DNA of 64,000 nucleotides from Vulcanimicrobiota bacterium. GTDB taxonomy: Bacteria; Vulcanimicrobiota; Vulcanimicrobiia; Vulcanimicrobiales; Vulcanimicrobiaceae. The stretch spans positions 1-64,000 of the forward strand of contig PMSI01000007.1 in the NCBI GenBank assembly GCA_003168375.1, given 5' to 3'. Both the position numbers and the translations under genes were made by a program. The stretch's first letter is position 1, and each line of letters begins with the position of its first letter. The notes beneath the pieces were generated by a model. That model made no database searches and was not told the DNA's origin. It saw only the letters and a list, made by a program, of their open reading frames with translations. This document shows, in pieces, positions 60,701 through 64,000 of the stretch.

Positions 60701-60902
60701 GCTGACGGGCCCGTTCGGCGGCAACCTGCAGCCGCCGTTCGAACAGCACCAGGCCGCACTCGACGCGCTGAAACCGGACGTCGGCGCGGCGTACGCGCGC
60801 ATCTCGGCGGTCTTGGGCACGGCGTTCAGCAGGACGATCGGGATGCGCAGGCTCGATCTGCCGGCACATGCAATCATCGTCGCACCGACGCCGTCGCCGT
60901 GA
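57714..60902 (+). CDS. BNR/VPS10-type beta-propeller protein
   Basis: A 1062-aa secreted protein. The signal peptide ends in AAYAAP, and a Pro-rich spacer follows. Then come two sets of BNR/Asp-box repeats with S-x-D-x-G-x-x-W (STDGGASFQ, TDDGGRNWAK, SRDGGRSWAK, SDDGGDTWRR, SKDGGRTWKH, TRDGGAHWTG). This fits a sortilin-like double beta-propeller. The C-terminal 250 residues contain a beta-sandwich and a helical part. ATG 57714 follows GGAAGAG. Function is unknown; peptide or glycan binding is possible. It ends in GTGA with the TetR gene. Confidence 0.8.
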   Translation: MRAGSCVAAAVLAAALSSSVAAYAAPVPGTPASPRKPGPKPAITPSPGPDTDGVKFRAIGPATSGGRVAAVAGSDRDPALYYAGGAGGGVFKSTDGGASFQSVWDAASKFGAIGAISIAPSDDKTVWVGTGEANPRNDVSYGDGVWLTRDGAKHWTHAGLADTALISKILVDPKNPKRAIVAALGDPWKDSTSRGVYVTDDGGRNWAKTLYVGPSSGAADLAWSPRQPQTIFAAIWQFRRQPWIATSGGAADGLYRSRDGGRSWAKIQGHGFPTDTLGRIGVAVAPRDPQRVYAVVQSKQGTIWRSDDGGDTWRRVSSDTTPEQRPFYFSHLAVDPRNEKRIIAVSMYLTLSKDGGRTWKHLTGSVHVDNHALWWSADGTRILEGNDGGVILSRNGGDSWAFLDRIPLAEIYHVGFSDEKPYLICGGLQDNSSWCAPTTARNGIGLMNRDWFAIAGGDGMYAIPDPSDPNFVWTNTQDGVLGIYDRTARQSVDVSPYPRDVFTSSASLAESPYRFNWNAPLAFSPQDGHVAYFGGNVVFMTTDRGRHWAPISPDLTRNEKQHQRASGGTINLDVSGAEYYDTTLAIAPSPKDANVIWVGTDDGLVHVTRDGGAHWTGVTPRGWPKYGRVEVIEAGPHAAGTAFTLLDRHDLGDFRPYAFVTDDYGATWRSISANLPANAPVRVIRQDPREPNLLYAGTENALWISYDRGGRWERLRAGFPVVPVYDIHVHPAANDLLIATHGRGFYVLDDLAALQQLAAARRAGVQFFPVREATLWAAWPSVETGDGNSLPANQFSGPNAPSGAVLTFYQRTKATARPWFEIVDANGKVVRTLRGGVPFDPADPPKDPRAKFFVSNDRGLNRITWSGNENGPTRWLGTSFQNAGPTEGAEALPGRYTARLHAGANVYEQQFALVDDPFSPFTPEQRVARHAYLATLYGWIDGIDKALNEIDRRLKHHPAPGERAALTALRDELSSNSLHDEDSIGRPDRIRERVFGLTGPFGGNLQPPFEQHQAALDALKPDVGAAYARISAVLGTAFSRTIGMRRLDLPAHAIIVAPTPSP

Positions 60903-61486
60903 TCGTTGCGATGGAACCGCGCAAGCCGTACGACATCGACTCGCTGACCGACGTCGCCCTGCGCGTCTTCGCTGAGCGCGGCTACGACGGCGCGTCGATG
61001 GACGATGTCGCGCGCGCGGCGGGGATCACCAAAGCGTCGATCTACCACCACGTTAGCGGAAAGGAAGCGCTGCTCGAACGCGGGCTCGGCCGCGCGCTCG
61101 ACGCGCTGTTCGCGATCCTCGACGAGCCGGCCGCGCGCGAAGGGACGGCCGCCAGCCGGCTGCGGCACATCGTCGAGCGCGTCGCCGACACCACCCTGCA
61201 CCTGCTCCCGGAACTGACGGTGCTGTTCCGCATTCACGGTACGTCGAAGAGCGAGCGCAACGCCGTCGACCGCCGGCGCGCGTTCGACCGCGTCGTAACC
61301 GAGATCATCACCCAGGCGCAGCGCGACGGCGACGTGCGCGGCGACATTGACCCTCGCCTGACCGCGCGGCTCATCTTCGGAATGTCGAATTCCGTCGTCG
61401 AGTGGTACCGCAGCGGAAACCTGACGCGCGGCGCGATCGCGCGCGCGGTGGTGGCGATCGCGTTCGACGGGATCACCTCGCGCTGA
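60899..61486 (+). CDS. TetR/AcrR-family regulator
   Basis: A 195-aa repressor with an N-terminal TetR helix-turn-helix (residues about 13-60; GYDGASMDDVARAAGITKAS and IYHHVSGKEALL) and an all-helical ligand domain. The start is GTG 60899 (GTGA with the propeller gene) or ATG 60911. The coupling suggests co-expression with the BNR protein. The ligand is unknown. Confidence 0.87.
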   Translation: MIVAMEPRKPYDIDSLTDVALRVFAERGYDGASMDDVARAAGITKASIYHHVSGKEALLERGLGRALDALFAILDEPAAREGTAASRLRHIVERVADTTLHLLPELTVLFRIHGTSKSERNAVDRRRAFDRVVTEIITQAQRDGDVRGDIDPRLTARLIFGMSNSVVEWYRSGNLTRGAIARAVVAIAFDGITSR

Positions 61487-61493
61487 GCGACGG

Positions 61494-61826
61494 CTACGAC
61501 CCGCGGGCGCGTTCGCCGATCAGCAGCGAGATGCGGTCTTCCAGCGCGCGGACGCGCAGCGCGATGGCGTCGGGGCCGGTCTGTGGTTCGGCATCGTCGG
61601 GCACGCCGTTGGCGAGGTGCCACGCACCGGTCCCGAGCTCTTTCGCGAGGCGCAGCCCGATGACGAAGCTCGCCATCTTCGTCTGACCGCTCTCCATCTG
61701 CCGGATCGCGCCTTCCGTCACGCCGACCCGATGCGCGAGCTGCGCGCAGCTGACGCCGCGCGCGACGCGCAGTCGGCGCAGCCGTTCGCCGAAGCTTTCC
61801 ACGCGCAGCACGGTGCTCGCAAGCAT
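61494..61826 (-). CDS. XRE-family helix-turn-helix protein
   Basis: A 110-aa protein. Residues about 12-62 form a lambda-repressor-type domain (RLRRLRVARGVSCAQLAHRV, TEGAIRQMESGQTKM). The C-terminal helix (ALRVRALEDRISLLIGE) may form a dimer. It lies 6 bp after a 64-aa gene on the same strand. Confidence 0.78.
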   Translation of the reverse strand: MLASTVLRVESFGERLRRLRVARGVSCAQLAHRVGVTEGAIRQMESGQTKMASFVIGLRLAKELGTGAWHLANGVPDDAEPQTGPDAIALRVRALEDRISLLIGERARGS

Positions 61827-61832
61827 CCGGCG

Positions 61833-62027
61833 TCACGGCCTGCACGGCGCGTCGGCCGGCTGGACGACGCCGGTCGAACGATAGCCGCGCACGTCGTAGC
61901 GGGCGAGGATCCACGGGCGCAGCATCGCCCGGTCCTCGCGATCCAGGCGTTCGATCTGGCGCTGCACCTCGTGGAGGCTCGGCGGGACGGTGGCCGGGTC
62001 AGGGCGGAAGCGTTCGTGCGGTTCCAT
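61833..62027 (-). CDS. Small 64-aa protein paired with the XRE gene
   Basis: HEVQRQIERLDREDRAMLRP followed by WILARYDVRGY resembles short helical proteins common in bacterial genomes, some of which act as antitoxins or adaptors. ATG 62027. The close spacing to the XRE gene suggests a two-gene unit; a toxin-antitoxin function is possible, but no toxin fold is visible. Confidence 0.48.
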   Translation of the reverse strand: MEPHERFRPDPATVPPSLHEVQRQIERLDREDRAMLRPWILARYDVRGYRSTGVVQPADAPCRP

Positions 62028-62078
62028 CGGACGCGCGGTCTTCGACTGCCGTAATCGAACACCTGTTCGATTCGACCG

Positions 62079-62738
62079 CTACTTCTGGCAGAGTGCCTGC
62101 AGCGCGGGGAGCGACCCGTTGAACACGTCGAGGTCGACGCCGCCGTCGATGCCGGCGACCACGCCGCTCTGGCTGTACTGCCAGAAGGTCCACGTGCTCC
62201 AGGCGGTGATCTGCGGCGGAGGCGGCTGCATGATCGGTGGTGTGTTGCCCTGCGGCGGGGGCGCCGTCACCCCGCCGAGGTACGAGGGCGCCCAGAACGG
62301 ATGCCCCGAGAAATCCGTCGTCGCGCCGAGCGTCCCCGACCAGCAACCGTCGTTGACGTAGAGCACGCACCGCACCCCGGTCTCGCGCTCGACCGCGTGC
62401 AGAAAGGTCGCCACGTTGGCGACGTTTTCGTTTGCGGCCGGCACGCCGCTCGTCGTCTCGAGATCGAGCATCGGGGGGAGCGCCCCCTTCGTGGGCGGGC
62501 AGACCGCGAGAAAGTACTGTGCCTGCTGCGCCGGGTCGGCGTTGAAATCGAAGAAGTGGTAGCCCCCGCGCAGCATCCCGGCCGCCGCCGCGCCCTGCCA
62601 CTGGCTCGCGAACACGGCCGACGTGTAGTTCGTCGATTCGGTTGCCTTGACGTAGACGAACGAGTACCCGGCGTCGTGGACCTGGCTGAAATTGACGTTC
62701 GGCTGGTACGCGGAGACGTCGATCCCGTTGACCATCAT
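62079..62738 (-). CDS. GH25-type lysozyme-like hydrolase
   Basis: A 219-aa TIM-barrel glycoside hydrolase. NGIDVSAYQPNVNFSQV at the start, PPMLDLETT (catalytic Asp/Glu), FWAPSY and WQYSQSGVVAGIDGGVDLD match GH25 (muramidases). No signal peptide is visible, so release might need lysis or another route. A Pro-rich loop (APPPQGNTPP to QPPPPQ) interrupts the barrel near residue 165. It probably cleaves peptidoglycan. Confidence 0.82.
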   Translation of the reverse strand: MMVNGIDVSAYQPNVNFSQVHDAGYSFVYVKATESTNYTSAVFASQWQGAAAAGMLRGGYHFFDFNADPAQQAQYFLAVCPPTKGALPPMLDLETTSGVPAANENVANVATFLHAVERETGVRCVLYVNDGCWSGTLGATTDFSGHPFWAPSYLGGVTAPPPQGNTPPIMQPPPPQITAWSTWTFWQYSQSGVVAGIDGGVDLDVFNGSLPALQALCQK

Positions 62739-62800
62739 GCATCCCTTCGAGCGGCTGCCTGCCTCGCCCGGCGTTCCGTCAGAATCCCGCGATCTCCCGG

Positions 62801-62829
62801 TTGTTCCGGAGGCCCCGGCGGGGTATACT
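62801..62829 (+). promoter_or_regulatory. Promoter of the R2-like gene
   Basis: TTGTTC (62801-62806), a 17-bp spacer and TATACT (62824-62829). Transcription is expected near 62836, followed by AGGGAGAGG (62851-62859) and the ATG at 62871. The -10 is one of the strongest in the window. Confidence 0.62.
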
Positions 62830-62870
62830 CACGCAAACCGACCATTTGGTAGGGAGAGGATCGCACGCAG

Positions 62871-63914
62871 ATGGCCATGACCGCGCCGAACCAGAACCGG
62901 CTCGTCGTCCCGACCGAAGGGTTCACACCGTATCCGGAAGTCCCGCAGCCCAACATCTTTCCGATGGAGTGGCGCGTCGAGACGCCGAAGCTCGCCGAGC
63001 TTTACGAGCGCTCGAAGCGGCACGTCTGGAACCCGTCCGACTTTCTGTGGGACGAACTGCGCGCCGAGGACTTCACCGAAGAGCAGCGGCTCGGGATCAT
63101 GTACTGGTACGCGGTGCTCGCGAACTTCGACGGCTCGGGTCCGGCCGTGTTCGCGAAGGCGACGATCCACGCGTTCGAGACGCATCAGGAGGATCCGATC
63201 CGCAAGTGCTTCTTCTCGATCACGCACGATGAGATGAACCACGAGGAAGTCTGCCAGCGCGCGATTCAGAAGCTGGTGCCGGGCGGGCCGCTGGACTTCG
63301 CGGCCACCAGCGATCTCGCGAAAGCCGCGCAGAACAACATCGGCTGGCTCTATCACAACGGCGGCCGGTATTGGTCTGGCTACAGCGCCTCGCTCGCGAA
63401 GTATCCGCTGAGCGTTCTGTTCACCTCGTTCATGATGGGCGAGGTCGCGTCGTCGACGCTCTTTTTCGGGATGTCGAAGAAAGCGACGCACCCGCTCTTC
63501 AAGGAGATCTTCAAGAAGGTCGGACAGGACGAAGCGCGCCACCTCGCGATCTGCCTGACCGTGCTCGAGCGCGACTGGCCCGGACTCTCCGACGAGTACA
63601 AGACGATGATCACGAAGCAGCTGCGCGCGGGCTTCGTGTTCCTCAGCATGATCCTGTGGGAGCCGCCGAACCAGTTCTGGGATATCCCGGACTATTTTCT
63701 CCCGAACCATCGCGTGCTCGTGCAGCACGCGCGCGACGCGGGACTCGGCGTGCTGACCTACGACGAGCAGGCGGAAAACTGGAAGACGGCGCTGGCGCGC
63801 GTGCGCGCGATCGTCGGTGAGTGGGGGATCGAGTTCCCCGCGATCCCCGAGCTCGACCTCGACGGCGTCGACGTCGGCCACATCGGCCCCGAAGACATCA
63901 TCCCCGTGTTCTGA
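62871..63914 (+). CDS. Ribonucleotide-reductase R2-like ferritin-fold diiron protein
   Basis: A 347-aa ferritin-like protein. Candidate diiron ligands are Glu in IHAFETHQED, Glu and His in THDEMNHEE, Glu in MMGEVASS, and Glu and His in GQDEARHL. The sequence WNPSDFLWDELRAEDF before the core recalls R2 proteins. The family includes oxidases and N-oxygenases as well as R2; no radical Tyr position can be assigned by eye, and no R1 gene is near. The start is ATG 62871 (an alternative ATG is 62877). Confidence 0.75.
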   Translation: MAMTAPNQNRLVVPTEGFTPYPEVPQPNIFPMEWRVETPKLAELYERSKRHVWNPSDFLWDELRAEDFTEEQRLGIMYWYAVLANFDGSGPAVFAKATIHAFETHQEDPIRKCFFSITHDEMNHEEVCQRAIQKLVPGGPLDFAATSDLAKAAQNNIGWLYHNGGRYWSGYSASLAKYPLSVLFTSFMMGEVASSTLFFGMSKKATHPLFKEIFKKVGQDEARHLAICLTVLERDWPGLSDEYKTMITKQLRAGFVFLSMILWEPPNQFWDIPDYFLPNHRVLVQHARDAGLGVLTYDEQAENWKTALARVRAIVGEWGIEFPAIPELDLDGVDVGHIGPEDIIPVF

Positions 63915-63919
63915 AGGGC

Positions 63920-64000
63920 TCAGAGCCGAACGGCGAGGACCAAGACGACCGCGACGGTGATGAGGATCGGCAGCGTCGCGCGCCACGTGCGGGCGGGCGC
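63920..64000 (-). CDS. Membrane protein, C-terminal fragment at window edge
   Basis: The last 26 codons of a minus-strand gene that enters from the right edge. They encode a basic segment (PARTWRATL) and a hydrophobic helix ending VLVLAVRL before the stop. It converges with the R2-like gene, 5 bp apart. The rest of the gene lies outside the window. Confidence 0.5.
   Translation of the reverse strand, partial: APARTWRATLPILITVAVVLVLAVRL

Noticed and set aside
57849-60869. Minus-strand open frame of about 1000 codons
   Set aside because: It is antisense to the BNR-repeat protein, Arg-rich, without domains or a ribosome-binding site; long antisense frames are expected at this GC content.
62871-63914. 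Class I ribonucleotide reductase small subunit proper
   Set aside because: No R1 gene is adjacent and no radical tyrosine context could be recognised; only the R2-like diiron fold is supported.
1-64000. CRISPR arrays, tRNA or rRNA genes, insertion sequences, prophage
   Set aside because: No regularly spaced direct repeats, no tRNA T-loop/anticodon layout, and no transposase, integrase or phage structural proteins were seen.

Overview
This 64 kb window is high-GC and very densely packed. Most same-strand neighbours overlap by 1-19 nt at ATGA, GTGA or TTGA junctions, or lie within a few bases of each other. It contains no rRNA, tRNA, CRISPR array, transposase or phage module. The organism is a diderm bacterium: there is a TolC channel, a periplasmic adaptor lipoprotein, an outer-membrane beta-barrel ending in Phe, many lipoproteins and a LolA-like protein. 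A copper-amine-oxidase-N domain fused to a beta-barrel, a free-standing SUF locus, and short C-terminal peptides made by a palindromic repeat would fit an uncultured soil lineage such as Candidatus Eremiobacterota (WPS-2). That assignment is inference, because no phylogenetic marker is present.

Layout. 0.1-5.0 kb, minus strand: a branched-chain amino acid-type ABC importer (livK-livH-livMG fusion-livF). 5.1-11.6 kb, plus strand: an IclR regulator with a consensus promoter, then a 2-oxoacid (pyruvate or acetoin type) dehydrogenase E1alpha-E1beta-E2 operon, a secreted protein, an SDR and an orphan TRAP binding protein. 11.5-18.3 kb: small envelope proteins and a divergent SUF Fe-S locus (sufC-sufD-sufS-sufU against sufR plus a second U-type scaffold); sufB is absent. 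18.3-25.5 kb: YceI, a DUF885 hydrolase, two large lipoproteins flanking a strong RNA-hairpin region, an MBL hydrolase, a flavin reductase, an O-methyltransferase, and a PuuD-like membrane protein preceded by a 35-aa membrane ORF. 25.7-38.3 kb: superoxide dismutase, a LON-N domain protein, a FolD lacking its catalytic lysine, several head-to-head gene pairs, a phosphodiester glycosidase-type protein, a tandem nitrilase, and the CuAO_N/beta-barrel protein with a long structured leader. 38.4-49.3 kb: one apparent transcription unit of an MFP adaptor, TolC, a fused siroheme-decarboxylase-like protein and four consecutive family-5 substrate-binding proteins, with no permease or ATPase. 49.3-64 kb: a GT-C glycosyltransferase, M50 protease, amidase, APH-type kinase, a 37-aa membrane ORF coupled to NDH-2, DUF4097, an orphan branched-chain 2-oxoacid dehydrogenase E1alpha, a large BNR-repeat protein, regulators, a GH25 lysozyme and an R2-like diiron protein.

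The observations most worth follow-up are: the MFP-TolC-AhbAB-like-SBPx4 unit, which could be a tetrapyrrole or peptide trafficking system; two very short translationally coupled membrane ORFs ahead of redox membrane proteins; the FolD Lys-to-Ile substitution; the CuAO_N/beta-barrel architecture; the repeat family that enters coding sequences in frame; and apparent leaderless promoters and CTG starts.
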